In this document: positions 8,701 to 19,165 of the stretch, in pieces
How positions within the stretch are numbered: position 1 is the stretch's first letter
Layout of the letters: each line of letters starts with the position of its first letter
NCBI RefSeq assembly: GCF_007827695.1
Contig: NZ_VITA01000007.1
Span: 124,001-188,000 of the forward strand
Length of the DNA: 64,000 nucleotides
Direction of reading: 5' to 3'
DNA from: Sinorhizobium medicae
GTDB lineage: Bacteria > Pseudomonadota > Alphaproteobacteria > Rhizobiales > Rhizobiaceae
Notes under the pieces: generated by a model
The model's input: only the letters and a program-made list of their open reading frames with translations
Told to the model about the DNA's origin: nothing
The model's database searches: none
Made by a program: the position numbers and the translations under genes

Positions 8701-10519
8701 GCGATCGGCGATCAAGCAGATTGCCTCGGGCCGCTTCGGCGTCACGACGGAATATCTGGTCAATGCCGACATGCTGCAGATCAAGGTGGCGCAGGGTGCA
8801 AAACCCGGCGAAGGCGGCCAGTTGCCGGGTCACAAGGTGGACGCGACCGTCGCTAAGACGCGGCATTCCACGCCGGGGGTCGGCCTGATCTCGCCGCCGC
8901 CGCACCATGACATCTATTCGATCGAGGATCTGGCGCAGCTGATCTATGATCTGAAGAACGTCAATCCCGAGGCTGACGTCTCGGTCAAGCTGGTTTCGGA
9001 AGTCGGCGTCGGTACGGTTGCGGCCGGCGTCGCCAAGGCGCGCGCCGATCACATCACCATTGCCGGTTTCGACGGCGGCACCGGTGCTTCGCCGCTGACC
9101 TCGCTGAAGCATGCGGGCAGCCCCTGGGAGATCGGCCTTGCCGAAACGCAGCAAACCCTGGTGCTCAACGGTCTTCGCTCCCGCATCGCTCTGCAGGTCG
9201 ACGGAGGTCTGAAGACCGGCCGCGACGTCGTCATCGGGGCACTGCTCGGCGCCGACGAATTCGGCTTCGCCACCGCGCCGCTGATCGCGGCCGGCTGCAT
9301 CATGATGCGCAAGTGCCATCTGAACACCTGTCCTGTCGGCGTCGCCACACAGGATCCGGTGTTGAGGAAGCGTTTCAAGGGCACGCCCGAGCATGTCGTC
9401 AACTACTTCTTCTTCGTTGCCGAGGAAGTGCGCGAACTCCTCGCATCGCTCGGTGCAAGAAAGCTTGACGAGATTATCGGTGCCTCGGACCTGCTCGAAC
9501 GCGACCGGATGATCGAGCACTGGAAGGCGAGTGGCCTCGACTTTTCGAAGATCTTCCACAAGGTGGAGGCTCCGAAGGAAGCAACCTATTGGACCGAACG
9601 TCAGAACCATCCCATTCAGGATATTCTCGACCGCAAACTGATCGAGAAGGCGAAACTGGCGCTGGAGACCAAGGTGCCGGTCGCCTTCGAGGCCGAGATC
9701 AAGAATGTCGACCGCTCGGCCGGCGCGATGCTTTCGGGCGCCCTTGCCAAGCGTTGGGGCCACAAGGGGCTGAAGGACGATACGATCCACGTGACCCTCA
9801 AGGGCACTGCGGGCCAATCCTTCGGCGCGTTCCTCGCCCGCGGCATCACCTTCGACCTCGTTGGTGACGGCAACGACTATGTCGGCAAGGGGCTCTCGGG
9901 CGGACGCATCGTCGTTCGGCCGCCGCAGAACGCGCGGATCGTGCCGCATCAGTCGATCATCGTCGGCAACACCGTGCTTTATGGCGCGATTTCCGGCGAG
10001 TGCTACTTCAACGGCGTGGCCGGCGAACGCTTCGCGGTGCGAAACTCTGGTGCCATCGCGGTCGTGGAAGGCGTCGGCGATCACGGCTGCGAATATATGA
10101 CCGGAGGCGTCGTCGTCGTTCTCGGCGGCACCGGCCGCAACTTCGCGGCCGGCATGTCGGGAGGGGTTGCTTACGTGCTCGACGAGGAGGGCGATTTCGC
10201 CCGGCGCTGCAACATGGCGATGGTCGAGCTGCAGCCGGTTCCGGAGGAGGACGACATGCTGGAGAAGCTGCATCACCACGGCGGTGACCTCATGCACAAG
10301 GGCATGGTCGACGTCTCGGGCGACATGACGCGGCATGACGAGGAGCGGCTCTACCAGCTCATCTCGAACCACCTCCACCATACCGGCTCTGCGCGCGCCA
10401 AGGAGATTCTCGACCACTGGACGGACTACCGGCCGAAGTTCCGCAAGGTTATGCCGGTCGAGTACCGCCGCGCGCTCGAGGACATGGAGCGCATGAAAAT
10501 GGCGGAAGCGGCCGAGTAA
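5795..10519 (+). CDS. gltB: Glutamate synthase (NADPH) large subunit
   Basis: 1574 residues, full length. The enzyme turns glutamine and 2-oxoglutarate into two glutamates with electrons from GltD. The N-terminal amidotransferase nucleophile is Cys47 (HDACGVGF), implying removal of a 46-residue propeptide. The central and FMN domains follow ([15 protein letters not shown]), then the 3Fe-4S cysteines in [12 protein letters not shown] and the C-terminal beta-helix domain rich in G-G. The ATG at 5795 sits behind AGGAGGG (5782-5788); the open frame extends 17 codons further without such a site. gltD follows after 101 bp on the same strand. Confidence 0.98.
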   Translation: MTGHSPSRQIGLNLAQDAATVVKTPAFSSGLPRKQGLYDPRNEHDACGVGFVAHLKGEKSHQIVRDGLFMLENLTHRGAVGADPLMGDGAGILVQIPDRFFREEMAKQGVTLPKAGEYAVGYLFMPRDEKLIAHFKDVISEVVAEEGQILLGYRDVPVDNSSLSKAPDIAATEPHHVQVFIGAGREAATKDEFERRLFTLRKVISNRIYAEADGDDLGFYIVSLSTSTIVYKGMFLAYQVGAYYKDLADERFQSAVALVHQRFSTNTFPSWKLAHPYRMVAHNGEINTLRGNVNWMAARQASVSSPLFGDDISKLWPISYEGQSDTACFDNALEFLVRGGYSLSHAVMMLIPEAWAGNQLMSQERKAFYEYHAALMEPWDGPAAVAFTDGRQIGATLDRNGLRPARYIVTSDDRVIMASEAGVLPVAEEKIVKKWRLQPGKMLLIDMEEGRIISDEEVKSSLAGKHPYRHWLDNTQLILEELKPVEPRALRRDVSLIDRQQAFGYTHEDTKLLMSPMATTGQEAIGSMGTDTPISAMSDKPKLLYTYFKQNFAQVTNPPIDPIREELVMSLVSFIGPRPNILDHEGMAHAKRLEVRQPILTNGDLEKIRSIGHTEERFDTKTLDFTYDITRGAEGMPEMLDRLCERAEAAVKGGYNIIVLSDRQIGPDRVAIPALLATAAVHHHLIRKGLRTSVGLVVESGEPREIHHFCLLAGYGAEAINPYLAFDTLVDMHKRGEFPKEVDEKEVVYRYIKAVGKGILKVMSKMGISTYQSYCGAQIFDAVGLSSELVDKYFFGTATTIEGIGLEEIAAETVARHKAAFGSDPVLANTLDIGGEYAYRMRGESHAWTPDAIASLQHAVRGNAEDRYREFSAMMNEQASRMNTIRGLFTIRDAEAAGRKPIPVEEVEPASEIVKRFSTGAMSFGSISREAHTTLAIAMNRIGGKSNTGEGGEESDRYLPLPDGSTNPERSAIKQIASGRFGVTTEYLVNADMLQIKVAQGAKPGEGGQLPGHKVDATVAKTRHSTPGVGLISPPPHHDIYSIEDLAQLIYDLKNVNPEADVSVKLVSEVGVGTVAAGVAKARADHITIAGFDGGTGASPLTSLKHAGSPWEIGLAETQQTLVLNGLRSRIALQVDGGLKTGRDVVIGALLGADEFGFATAPLIAAGCIMMRKCHLNTCPVGVATQDPVLRKRFKGTPEHVVNYFFFVAEEVRELLASLGARKLDEIIGASDLLERDRMIEHWKASGLDFSKIFHKVEAPKEATYWTERQNHPIQDILDRKLIEKAKLALETKVPVAFEAEIKNVDRSAGAMLSGALAKRWGHKGLKDDTIHVTLKGTAGQSFGAFLARGITFDLVGDGNDYVGKGLSGGRIVVRPPQNARIVPHQSIIVGNTVLYGAISGECYFNGVAGERFAVRNSGAIAVVEGVGDHGCEYMTGGVVVVLGGTGRNFAAGMSGGVAYVLDEEGDFARRCNMAMVELQPVPEEDDMLEKLHHHGGDLMHKGMVDVSGDMTRHDEERLYQLISNHLHHTGSARAKEILDHWTDYRPKFRKVMPVEYRRALEDMERMKMAEAAE

Positions 10520-10620
10520 CCGGCCCGTCGTGAAAACGGCTCCCGGCCCCTCGCCGGGTCAGAGGCCTTCACGCGCGCTTCAGGCGCGCCTGTTGAGATT
10601 GAAGATATCAGGATCATAAG

Positions 10621-12078
10621 ATGGGCAAGGTTACTGGGTTTTTGGAGATCGACCGGCAGGTAGCAAAGTACCAACCGGCATCTGACCGCATCCGCCATTT
10701 CCGTGAATTCACAATTCCGATGTCCGATCAGGAAGTGCAGAAGCAATCCGCTCGCTGTATGGACTGCGGCATTCCCTATTGCCACGGCCCGACCGGGTGC
10801 CCGGTGCACAACCAGATCCCGGATTGGAACGATCTCGTCTATAACGGCAACTGGGACGAGGCGATCCGCAATCTGCATTCGACCAACAACTTCCCGGAAT
10901 TCACCGGCAGAGTCTGCCCGGCGCCTTGCGAGGAAGCCTGCACGCTGAACCTCGAAGACGTGCCGGTTGCGATCAAGACGGTCGAGCAGGCGATTGCCGA
11001 TAAGGCCTACGAGATGGGCTATATCGTGCCCCAACCGGCCGTGACCAAGACCGGCAAGAAGGTCGCCGTCATCGGGTCCGGACCGGCCGGCATGGCGGCT
11101 GCCCAGCAGCTGGCGCGCGCAGGCCACGAGGTGCATGTCTACGAACGAGAGTCCAAGCCTGGCGGGCTGCTGCGTTACGGCATCCCGGATTTCAAAATGG
11201 AGAAGAACTTCATCGACCGCCGTGTCGACCAGATGCGGGGCGAAGGCGTGACGTTCCATTGCGGCGTCAATGTCGGCGTGGAGGTGGCCATGCAGAAGCT
11301 CGTTGATGAAAACGACGCCGTGGTTTACTGCGGCGGCTCCGAGACACCGCGCGACGCTGGCATTCCAGGCGTGGAGTTCGTCGGCGTGCACGACGCCATG
11401 CCTTATCTGGTGCAGCAGAACCGCCGGATCGGCCGCGAAAATATCGACAGCGTGGGCTGGCCGTCCGAGCCGATCCTGGCCGGCGGCAAGCACGTCGTCG
11501 TGGTCGGCGGCGGAGACACGGCATCCGACTGCGTCGGAACCGCCTTCCGCCAGGGCGCCGTCAAGGTGACGCAGCTCGACATTCGTCCGCAGCCGCCGGA
11601 AAAGGAGGACAAGCTCGCCGTCTGGCCCTTCTGGGCGACGAAGATGCGCACCTCCTCCAGTCAGGCCGAGGGTGCGGTTCGCGAGTTCCAGGTTGCGACG
11701 CTCGAATTCGTCGGCGACGAGGACGGCAACCTGACCGGGGTCAAATGCTGTCAGGTCGACGAGCGTCGCAAGCCGATCGCCGGTACCGAGTTCATCATCA
11801 AGGCCGATCTTGCCTTCATCGCGATCGGTTTCCGTGGCCCCTTCGCAGATAGCGTGCTCAAGGACCTCGGCGACAAGCTGACGCTCAACACCGACCGGCG
11901 CGGTTCGACCAATGTCGTTGCCGATGATCGCGACTACAGGACTTCGGTCGACAAGCTGTGGGCGGCGGGCGACATTCGCCGCGGCCAGTCTCTTGTCGTC
12001 TGGGCGATCCGCGAAGGCCGGCAGGCGGCACGCGCGATCGACGAGGCGTTGATGGGCTCGACGGTGCTGCCGCGGTAG
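10621..12078 (+). CDS. gltD: Glutamate synthase (NADPH) small subunit
   Basis: 485 residues. The N-terminal part carries two cysteine clusters for 4Fe-4S centres ([17 protein letters not shown] and [11 protein letters not shown]). Next come an FAD-binding [10 protein letters not shown] motif and an NADPH-binding [12 protein letters not shown] motif. It passes electrons from NADPH to the FMN and 3Fe-4S centre of GltB. The length and motif order are normal for the family. Adjacent same-strand gltB implies an operon, although the 101-bp gap could hold a processing site; I see no terminator in it. Confidence 0.97.
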   Translation: MGKVTGFLEIDRQVAKYQPASDRIRHFREFTIPMSDQEVQKQSARCMDCGIPYCHGPTGCPVHNQIPDWNDLVYNGNWDEAIRNLHSTNNFPEFTGRVCPAPCEEACTLNLEDVPVAIKTVEQAIADKAYEMGYIVPQPAVTKTGKKVAVIGSGPAGMAAAQQLARAGHEVHVYERESKPGGLLRYGIPDFKMEKNFIDRRVDQMRGEGVTFHCGVNVGVEVAMQKLVDENDAVVYCGGSETPRDAGIPGVEFVGVHDAMPYLVQQNRRIGRENIDSVGWPSEPILAGGKHVVVVGGGDTASDCVGTAFRQGAVKVTQLDIRPQPPEKEDKLAVWPFWATKMRTSSSQAEGAVREFQVATLEFVGDEDGNLTGVKCCQVDERRKPIAGTEFIIKADLAFIAIGFRGPFADSVLKDLGDKLTLNTDRRGSTNVVADDRDYRTSVDKLWAAGDIRRGQSLVVWAIREGRQAARAIDEALMGSTVLPR

Positions 12079-12263
12079 TTCAGGCGGGCGTCTCCCGACG
12101 CGCACCCTTTTTGGCCATTAGACTGTGCCTTCCTGCGACGCCCTCACCCGAGGATGACGGGCTTGAGGTGGGGCGCCGACCTTGAGGATGCGCATCAAGG
12201 CGAGAGACAAGGCCGGGGTCGTATTCGGCATAAGCGGCCAAGTTCCTCTTCGACGCTGCCGCG

Positions 12264-13520
12264 TCAACGGGTGGAACTGCCTGGCGGACCCTGTTTGGCA
12301 AGCCGGAAATCGTCGATACGCCCCGGCGGCGCGGCGACCACCTCGCCCTTTTCCACGAGCCGGTCGCGCGGGCTTTTGCCCGTGCTCTTGAGCGGTGTAT
12401 CGCCGCCGAGAAGGGCGGTGGCACCGTCGAGTTCCGGATCGATGAGGCTGATCGGCTGCGTCTTGATGATATCTTCGTTGGCAAGCGGCTTGCTGACGAC
12501 AAGATCCTTGAGGCCCTCCGCGCCCGGTACGTCCGTGGCTGCGGCCGCTTCGCCCAGTAGCCTGCGGATATCCCTTTCGACATAAAAAGCCAATTTGCGT
12601 TTGCCGGCCTTGGTCAGGTTGATGCCGTCCGATCCCCTTAGCCGGACCTGCTGGCCGTTGATGTCCGAGCCGGTCAGAACGAACTTGCCATCTTCGTCGA
12701 CGAAACCGTCCCAGATGTCGATGAACTGTCCGCCGACCTTCTCGACCTCCTCGCGGTAGATGCCGTTGAACGTGACCATGTCGGCAGTCATCGAAGTCGA
12801 TTGAAAGGGCGGCATTCCAACCCAGAGGACCGGGAGTTCGTCCTTCCGCGCAAGGGTCGCCAGCGCGGCGACGCGCTTGCGGTACTCCTCCATCCAGGCA
12901 TTGGTCCGGAATTTCTCCCGCGTTTCCCCGATCCGCATCAACTGGCGATCATTGGCGCCGAGGCTCACGACGATGACGGCGGGTTTGATTTCCGCGATGT
13001 AGTCCGACATGGCCTTCGGCCAGTCGAAATAGTCGTTCCGGACGACGCCGGAAGAACCGTTGGCGCGCGTCTCGATCACGATGCCGGGCGTTGTTTCGAA
13101 TGCAGCCTTCAATCCGTCACCAAGGCTTCCGGCAACGAAGTCTCCGACGACGAGGACCTTTTTGGCGTTGGGAGATTTCTCCACGACGACTGGCGGCGGC
13201 GGTGGTGCCGCGACTGGCCGTGCCTTGGACCGGCTCGGGCGCGACTGCCGCGTTTCGGACGGTTGCGGGCGGCGCTTCTGTATGCGCTGCGGGCGGGGCT
13301 GACGCCGAAAATCGTACTGGTCCTGATGGTAGACGCGCCTTTGCGGCGTGAAGACACCGAAAAGCCTTTGCAGCACGTTGCGCCGGGGTACGGGCTCCTG
13401 TGCCTCGGCGGCGGTGGCAAAGAGGCCGGCGGCTATCATTGCTATTGCGCCGATCATGACCGGAGCCAGTCGCAGCAGACGCAGTCCCTTTCCCCGGTAT
13501 CGGGTCGTCATCATGATCAT
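12264..13520 (-). CDS. Periplasmic SGNH/GDSL-like hydrolase, DUF459 family
   Basis: 418 residues from the ATG at 13520; an upstream in-frame ATG at 13577 is less likely because it would bury the signal sequence. An N-terminal hydrophobic stretch ending near ATAAEAQ suggests export. A basic, proline- and arginine-rich linker of about 80 residues follows, then a DUF459 domain: VLVVGDFVAGSLGDGL (block I variant with Asp in place of the usual GDS), VSLGANDRQ (the GxND block) and a late GINLTKAGKRKLA. Related proteins act on envelope glycans or acyl groups, but the substrate is unknown. It lies 104 bp downstream of the lytic transglycosylase on the same strand, which supports an envelope role. Confidence 0.75.
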   Translation of the reverse strand: MIMMTTRYRGKGLRLLRLAPVMIGAIAMIAAGLFATAAEAQEPVPRRNVLQRLFGVFTPQRRVYHQDQYDFRRQPRPQRIQKRRPQPSETRQSRPSRSKARPVAAPPPPPVVVEKSPNAKKVLVVGDFVAGSLGDGLKAAFETTPGIVIETRANGSSGVVRNDYFDWPKAMSDYIAEIKPAVIVVSLGANDRQLMRIGETREKFRTNAWMEEYRKRVAALATLARKDELPVLWVGMPPFQSTSMTADMVTFNGIYREEVEKVGGQFIDIWDGFVDEDGKFVLTGSDINGQQVRLRGSDGINLTKAGKRKLAFYVERDIRRLLGEAAAATDVPGAEGLKDLVVSKPLANEDIIKTQPISLIDPELDGATALLGGDTPLKSTGKSPRDRLVEKGEVVAAPPGRIDDFRLAKQGPPGSSTR

Positions 13521-13624
13521 TTCACCGCCGAATGCAGACAATCCCGGAAGCATACGCCAAATCACGGCGATTGGCACCGTTTGTTGGGAAACCGCCGTGA
13601 CCGGGAAAAAAGCGACAGGTGCGT

Positions 13625-14842
13625 TTACCGGCGCAGGGCGCGCAGGAGATGCTGTGTCGGCTGCCCGTCCGGTTTCAGGCCGTTCTGTGCCTGGAACGCC
13701 TCGATCGCGGCCTTCGAACCCGAGCCGAAATTGCCGTCGACTTCGCCATCGTAATAGCCGAGTTCCTTCAGCCGGTTCTGCAGCTCGAACTTTTCGCTGA
13801 TGTCGAGCGAGCCGTCCGGACGCGGCCAGCGCTGCTGCATGCCCGCATAACCTGCGATCTGATCGGCAAGGAGGCCGACGCCGAGCGCGTAGGAGTCGGA
13901 GGCGTTGTAGCGCTTGATGACGAAGAAATTCTTGGTCACCAGGAAGCCGGGGCCGTTGCTGCCGCCGGGCATTTTCAGGACCGCACGCATCTTCGAATTG
14001 CTGAAACCCTTACCATTCGGGCGGGCAAAGCCAAGGGCTGCCCACTGGCCAAGCGTTTTCGTCTGGCCTGAATATTGCGCCGCATTTGCCGGCGGGACGA
14101 TCTCGTAACCCCAAGTCTCGCCCGATCTCCATCCGTTCTTTCGCAAGAGATTGGCAGCCGTCGCCAGGGCATCCGGCACCGAGTTCCAGATGTCTCTATG
14201 TCCGTTCCCGTCGGCGTCGACGGCATAGAGCAGGTAGCTCGTCGGAATGAACTGCGTGTGCCCCATGGCACCCGCCCAGGAGCCCGTCAGTTCTCGCGGG
14301 GTGATATCGCCGCTCTGCAGGATCTTCAATGCCGCAATAAGTTGTGTACGGGCGAATTTGGCCCGCTTCTTATCGGCATAGGCAAGCGTCGCCAGCGCCC
14401 GCGGCACGTAATGCAGCCGATCGTCTTTTTCGAGGATCGCGCCGTAATTCGATTCCATAGACCAGATGGCCAGCAGAACGGACTTGTCGACGCCGTAGTG
14501 CCGCTCGAGAGCGTTGAGCGTGCGTGCATGCTTCGCCGCCATTTCCTGTCCCGTCCGCTTGGTGTACGGATTGACACGGGCGTCGATATACTCCCAGATC
14601 TTGTGCTTGAACTCAGGCTGATAGGCCGCCTTCTCCAGCACGGCCTGATCAGGCGTCTTCACACCGGCAAAGGCCTTGCGATAGGTTGCCTGGCTGATGC
14701 CGCTCTTGGCAGCCGTCGCATAGAAGTTGTTGATCCAGTTTTGAAAACCTTGATCCGCGCGCGCTGGCGACGACCCAAAAGCGGCGGCAACGACGAGAGC
14801 GGCGGCTATATGTCGGAAGAACGTCCTGCGGTTTGTGCTCAT
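13625..14842 (-). CDS. Lytic murein transglycosylase, MltB type, with peptidoglycan-binding domain
   Basis: 405 residues. Residues 1-29 form an export signal with NRRTFFR, which looks like a twin-arginine motif. The SLT_2/MltB catalytic domain spans about 32-330, with the catalytic Glu130 in SMESNYG and the family segment GAMGHTQFIPTSYL. A PG_binding_1 domain occupies about 345-403 (LQNRLKELGYYDGEVDGNFG). It cleaves the MurNAc-GlcNAc bond of peptidoglycan to leave 1,6-anhydro ends. It lacks the lipobox of E. coli MltB and would be periplasmic. The DUF459 gene follows on the same strand. Confidence 0.92.
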   Translation of the reverse strand: MSTNRRTFFRHIAAALVVAAAFGSSPARADQGFQNWINNFYATAAKSGISQATYRKAFAGVKTPDQAVLEKAAYQPEFKHKIWEYIDARVNPYTKRTGQEMAAKHARTLNALERHYGVDKSVLLAIWSMESNYGAILEKDDRLHYVPRALATLAYADKKRAKFARTQLIAALKILQSGDITPRELTGSWAGAMGHTQFIPTSYLLYAVDADGNGHRDIWNSVPDALATAANLLRKNGWRSGETWGYEIVPPANAAQYSGQTKTLGQWAALGFARPNGKGFSNSKMRAVLKMPGGSNGPGFLVTKNFFVIKRYNASDSYALGVGLLADQIAGYAGMQQRWPRPDGSLDISEKFELQNRLKELGYYDGEVDGNFGSGSKAAIEAFQAQNGLKPDGQPTQHLLRALRR

Positions 14843-15143
14843 CTGCTGTCGGTTCCGTTTCTCGGTGGAGCGTTCAGCCAGCGTTCATGCCGGACCAACT
14901 ACTCCGAGGTTCGCAATTTGCCCGCACCAGGCCACTGGAAAGGGGCAGTATGCGGTTCTTCTAGAGACCGGACGGCGTGTGCCGTACCTGGTCGATGGAG
15001 AAGCCTACAGAAACGAAGTCAACAAAGTCTTTACCATGAAAAAACCGAGTCGTCTTCCTTCGCAAAAAATTGGCAATCGGCGACTAAATCAATTCAATTC
15101 CACCGTTTCAGGCTAGACTGAGAAGCACTGCAAGGAGGTGCCA

Positions 15144-16031
15144 ATGACCGATAAGCGTAAAGTCCGCAAAGCCGTTTTCCCCGTCGCAGGCCTCGGGACG
15201 CGTTTCCTTCCCGCGACCAAGGCGGTCCCGAAGGAGATGCTGACGGTGGTGGACAAGCCGGTCATCCAATATGTTGTCGATGAAGCGCTGGAAGCCGGAA
15301 TCGAGCATCTGATTTTCGTGACCGGCCGGAGCAAGGCCGTCATCGAGGATTATTTCGACATTCAGGTCGAATTGGACCAGACGCTGCGCGAGCGCAACAA
15401 GAAGGCGGAGATCGAGCTCCTCGAAGCCATGCTGCCGAAGGCCGGCACCACGAGCTTCACCCGCCAGCAGGCGCCGCTTGGCCTCGGACATGCGGTCTGG
15501 TGCGCCCGCGAGCTCGTCGGCAACGAGCCCTTCGCGCTGCTCTTGCCCGACATGATCATGAAGGGAGAGAAGGGCTGCCTGAAGGGAATGGTCGAACTCT
15601 ATGAAGAGAGCGGCGGCAACGTCGTCGCCGTCGAGGAATGCGCGCCCGACCAGGCGCACAAATACGGGATCGTCGGAGTGGGCGAGACCGTCGGCGACGG
15701 CTTCAGGATCACCAGGATGGTCGAGAAGCCGGCAAAGGGGACGGCTCCGTCGAATTTCTTCATCAACGGCCGCTATATCCTGCAGCCGGAGATTTTCCCG
15801 ATTCTGGAAACGCAGGAACGCGGCGCCGGCAATGAGATCCAGTTGACCGACGGCATGGTGAAGCTCGCAGAAGCACAGGCCTTTGCCGCCTATCACTTCC
15901 GCGGCGATACCTATGATTGCGGCGCCAAGGACGGTTTCATTCTGGCCAATGTCGCCTTCGCTCTCGAGCGCGGCGACATCCGCCCCACGGTCGAGGGACC
16001 GCTCAAGACGCTGCTTCAGGGCCTGAAGTGA
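15144..16031 (+). CDS. galU: UTP-glucose-1-phosphate uridylyltransferase
   Basis: 295 residues, complete. The nucleotide-binding signature [18 protein letters not shown] is at residues 15-32, and the glucose-1-phosphate region [14 protein letters not shown] follows. It makes UDP-glucose for exopolysaccharide, lipopolysaccharide and cyclic glucans. The ATG at 15144 is 3 nt after AAGGAGGTG (15132-15140); an in-frame GTG at 15138 is inside the Shine-Dalgarno and is rejected. Rhizobia often have a second copy with exopolysaccharide genes (exoN), so this could be the paralogue called exoN2. The 300-bp region upstream holds no gene. Confidence 0.95.
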   Translation: MTDKRKVRKAVFPVAGLGTRFLPATKAVPKEMLTVVDKPVIQYVVDEALEAGIEHLIFVTGRSKAVIEDYFDIQVELDQTLRERNKKAEIELLEAMLPKAGTTSFTRQQAPLGLGHAVWCARELVGNEPFALLLPDMIMKGEKGCLKGMVELYEESGGNVVAVEECAPDQAHKYGIVGVGETVGDGFRITRMVEKPAKGTAPSNFFINGRYILQPEIFPILETQERGAGNEIQLTDGMVKLAEAQAFAAYHFRGDTYDCGAKDGFILANVAFALERGDIRPTVEGPLKTLLQGLK

Positions 16032-16094
16032 TTATCGATCAGATGACCGGCCGCGCCAGGAGGCGCGGCCTCTCCGGAGAGGCAAAGCGACACG

Positions 16095-17498
16095 TCATCG
16101 CCGCAGCGTCAGGCCGACGCCGACGCGCGTGGTGTCGCTCGATGCGCCCTGATCCCTGTTCGTGCGCTCGTAGCTGAGGTCTCCGGTGAGCGCGAGATAG
16201 CGGCTCATGTCCCAGGTGAGTCCGGCGCCGGCTCGCCAGGCGGTCTCGTCCGAGGCCGTGGCGTCGGAAGGGAAATCGCGCCAGGTGACGCTGTTCGAAA
16301 GCCGCCCGACGAGCGTCGAACGCAGCTGCTGCGTGACCACATTGGTCAGCTCGTAGTTGATCGATCCCGCCTCGCCGGGTGTAGTCGACGGATCGACATA
16401 GGTCAGCATGCCGAACAGAACGTCGGTCCCGCGGTGAGGCGACCAGTTGACGCGGCCGTCGAGCGAAACGCCGCCCAAGTCCTCGAGACGTCGATCGTCG
16501 AAGCGAAAGGTCTCGTAACCGAGCGCCAGTTCCCCGTTGAGCTTCTCGCCGAAATCCACCTCCATGCCGGCCCGGCCGGCATAGCTCTCGTAGGAACGCT
16601 CGAAGCCGAACGTATCCCGGCGCAGGTCATAGACCGACTTGCCGGCGGAGGCCTCGAGAAAGGGGATCAGCGCTGGCGAAAGCTCGTAGCCTATCCGCGC
16701 GGTCAGCGTTGCGAGGTTGCGGTCGCGATCCTCCTGGGAAAGCGTCCTGCCATCGTCAAGGTCGACATTGCCGTAGGTCCTGCGCTCGAAGTCCACGCCG
16801 ACCGCGCCGCGAATGAGACCGAGGTCGCGCTCGATCGCGGCGCCGAGGCGATAGGTATCGACGCCGGATTGGGTTTCGGCATCGGCAATGGCGTTCGGAT
16901 CGTTCGCGTCCTCGCGTTCGAAGCTGTAACCTGCTCTCAGCCTGGCCGTGGTTTCCTCTCCAAGGTCCAGGCGCAGTTCGGCATTGACGTCGGCACGCGG
17001 CTCTTCTTCGCCTTCTCCGGATATATTGTCCTGGATCACGCCTTCGCCGGTCACGCTCAGCTGGTGGCGGGACCAGTCGGAGGTGAGCGACCCCTTGAGC
17101 CCGGTCTCCATGAAACTCCGGCTTTCGCTGCTGCCGCCGTTCTTCTGCCGTTCGTGGTTGAATGTCTCGCTGAGCGCCGGCTTCAGAACGAAGGTCCCGA
17201 TGCGAATGCCGGGTGCCTGACCGTCATCCGGATCGATGCGCCTGCGCAGCCTGTCGATCGTTTCCTCGCGCCGGTTGAGGCGGTTGAAGTCCTCGTCGAG
17301 GGCCGGCGACAGATCGGTGCCGGCAACGGCGCCGGTCGCCTGCGGGTCGATGATGGCGGGAATCGGCTGGTCTGCAGGGGCGAGGCTTTGCGCGCTCGCT
17401 GGTGCACAGGTAAGGAAGGCGCAGCCCGCAAGCAGCCATGCTGGCGACTTCACACGCAAGGCGCCCGACATCGTCGAGCGTGAGATATTGGGCACCAT
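16095..17498 (-). CDS. Outer-membrane beta-barrel protein
   Basis: 467 residues. An N-terminal signal peptide ends near CAPASAQS (about residue 36). A short helical, charged segment (DRLRRRIDPDD) follows. The remainder is alternating beta-strands with repeated aromatic girdles and ends in VGVGLTLRR, consistent with a barrel of the putative beta-barrel porin-2 (BBP2) type. Such proteins accompany polysaccharide genes in alphaproteobacteria, and galU converges with it, but a transport function is not demonstrated. A second ATG at residue 10 (17471) is an equally good start. Confidence 0.7.
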   Translation of the reverse strand: MVPNISRSTMSGALRVKSPAWLLAGCAFLTCAPASAQSLAPADQPIPAIIDPQATGAVAGTDLSPALDEDFNRLNRREETIDRLRRRIDPDDGQAPGIRIGTFVLKPALSETFNHERQKNGGSSESRSFMETGLKGSLTSDWSRHQLSVTGEGVIQDNISGEGEEEPRADVNAELRLDLGEETTARLRAGYSFEREDANDPNAIADAETQSGVDTYRLGAAIERDLGLIRGAVGVDFERRTYGNVDLDDGRTLSQEDRDRNLATLTARIGYELSPALIPFLEASAGKSVYDLRRDTFGFERSYESYAGRAGMEVDFGEKLNGELALGYETFRFDDRRLEDLGGVSLDGRVNWSPHRGTDVLFGMLTYVDPSTTPGEAGSINYELTNVVTQQLRSTLVGRLSNSVTWRDFPSDATASDETAWRAGAGLTWDMSRYLALTGDLSYERTNRDQGASSDTTRVGVGLTLRR

Positions 17499-17605
17499 GC
17501 GCCGTCTGTCCGCAAATTTGATTGCAATCGTTTCGCAATCGTAAAGGCGCGTGGTTAATCAATCGTTTCTGTACAGCCGCTCGGAACGCGGTTTTTCCGG
17601 CGTGC

Positions 17606-18061
17606 TCAGACCGGTTCGACGGTCAGATGCCGCCCGCTGCTCGCAACGATGCGGACACGCGTCCCTACCGGAAGATCGGGCCCCTCGACGGCCCAGGTCG
17701 TGTCGTCGAGCCGGACGCGTCCGCGGCCTTCCGCGATCGGCTGCTCGAGCACGGCCGTACGCCCGACGAGGCTTTCCCCGCGCCTGTTGAGCAGCGGCTC
17801 GTCGCTTTCGGCAGATGAGGAGACGAAACGCCGCCCGATGAGGACGGAAGCGACCGAAAGCAGCGCGAAGGCGACGAACTGAAGCTGCCAGCTCCAGAAC
17901 GGCGCCTCCCAGAAGAACAGCGAGAGAGCTCCAGTGACGAGGGCGGCAAGCGCGATCCAGACGAGGAATACGCCGGGCAGGGCCAGCTCCGCGGCAAGGA
18001 GCAGGAGGCCGAGTACCCACCAGCTCCAGGGACCGAGCTCAAGGACGATGCGCTCGATCAT
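17606..18061 (-). CDS. NfeD-family membrane protein (short form)
   Basis: 151 residues: three or four membrane helices (residues about 10-75) followed by a soluble OB-fold domain (ESLVGRTAVLEQPIAEGRG and GPDLPVGTRVRIVA). This is the short NfeD form without a ClpP-like protease. NfeD proteins pair with stomatin/SPFH proteins in membrane quality control. Here the gene starts inside the last codons of the SPFH gene (4-bp overlap), a translationally coupled pair. Confidence 0.9.
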   Translation of the reverse strand: MIERIVLELGPWSWWVLGLLLLAAELALPGVFLVWIALAALVTGALSLFFWEAPFWSWQLQFVAFALLSVASVLIGRRFVSSSAESDEPLLNRRGESLVGRTAVLEQPIAEGRGRVRLDDTTWAVEGPDLPVGTRVRIVASSGRHLTVEPV

Positions 18062-19056
18062 GAGCGATCCTCCGGCTTTTCCAGGGGAAGGGAGGGGCCG
18101 GTTCTGGGCGTGGACTGCCGTTGACGCTGGGACGCCGCCGCGGCGTCCCCGAAAACTTCCCGCGCAATCGCGCCTATTCCGCCGAGAGAACCGATGAGCG
18201 ACGAGGCTTCCATCGGCATCAGCACGATTTTCTGGTTGTTCGCCGTTCCGATCGCGGCCAGGGCCTCGGTGTATTTTTGCGCGACGAAATAGTTGATCGC
18301 CTGCACGTCGCCGGCGGCGATCGCCTCGGAGACCATCCGGGTCGCCTTGGCCTCCGCCTCCGCCAGACGTTCGCGCGCCTCCGCCTCGCGATAGGCTGCC
18401 TCGCGTTGACCCTCGGCTTGAAGGATCGCCGATTGCTTCGCACCTTCGGCACGCAGGATCTGCGCATTTCGGGAGCCCTCTGCCTCGAGCACCTGCGCGC
18501 GCTTCTCGCGTTCGGCCTTCATCTGCCGGGCCATAGCGTCGACCAGGTCCTTCGGCGGTGCGATGTCCTTGATCTCGATGCGGGTAATTTTGATGCCCCA
18601 GGGATTGGCGGCCTCATCCACGACGTGGAGCAATCGATCATTGATCGTGTCACGGTTCGACAGCAGCTCGTCAAGATCCATCGATCCCATGACGGAACGA
18701 ATATTGGTCATCGTCAGGTTGAGGAGTGCGTTTTCCAGGTCGGCGACCTGATAGGCCGCCTGCGCGGCATTCAGAACCTGATAGAAGGCGACCGCATCCG
18801 CGGATACGCTTGCATTGTCCTTGGTGATGACCTCCTGCGTCGGAACATCGAGCACCTGCTCCATCACGCTCAACTTCGACCCGATACGATCGATGAAGGG
18901 AATGATGAGATTCAGTCCCGGTTCCATCGTCCGTGTGTAACGCCCGAAGCGTTCGACCGTATAGCGGTAGCCCTGCGGCACGGTCTTGATCCCGGCGAAG
19001 AGCACGAGAATCACGACAACCACGAATGCAACGACTGCGATGTCCATGCCGCCCAT
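18058..19056 (-). CDS. qmcA: SPFH/band 7 (stomatin-like) membrane protein
   Basis: 332 residues. A single N-terminal transmembrane helix (about 4-24) precedes the band 7 domain (PQGYRYTVERFGRYTRTMEPG) and a long Ala/Glu/Arg-rich coiled coil (about 190-265) that drives oligomerisation, as in flotillin/QmcA scaffolds. It is thought to organise membrane microdomains or restrain FtsH-like proteases. The start at 19056 follows GGGAGGGG; the open frame runs 17 codons further upstream without support. It is coupled to nfeD by a 4-bp overlap. The symbol is by similarity to E. coli QmcA. Confidence 0.9.
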   Translation of the reverse strand: MGGMDIAVVAFVVVVILVLFAGIKTVPQGYRYTVERFGRYTRTMEPGLNLIIPFIDRIGSKLSVMEQVLDVPTQEVITKDNASVSADAVAFYQVLNAAQAAYQVADLENALLNLTMTNIRSVMGSMDLDELLSNRDTINDRLLHVVDEAANPWGIKITRIEIKDIAPPKDLVDAMARQMKAEREKRAQVLEAEGSRNAQILRAEGAKQSAILQAEGQREAAYREAEARERLAEAEAKATRMVSEAIAAGDVQAINYFVAQKYTEALAAIGTANNQKIVLMPMEASSLIGSLGGIGAIAREVFGDAAAASQRQRQSTPRTGPSLPLEKPEDRS

Positions 19057-19165
19057 GACAGCCCCTCCCTTTTGCAACTCCAACGTTCGGAGTCGCGCCC
19101 GAAACATCAGGTGGCGATTCGCGACGACAATTCAAGCAGGCGTGCGACTGTCCGGCACGAATGCG

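Noticed and set aside
5813-10417. A 1534-codon open frame on the minus strand across gltB
   Set aside because: It is antisense to an unmistakable gltB and has no recognisable domain. High-GC coding sequence routinely leaves such an antisense frame open.
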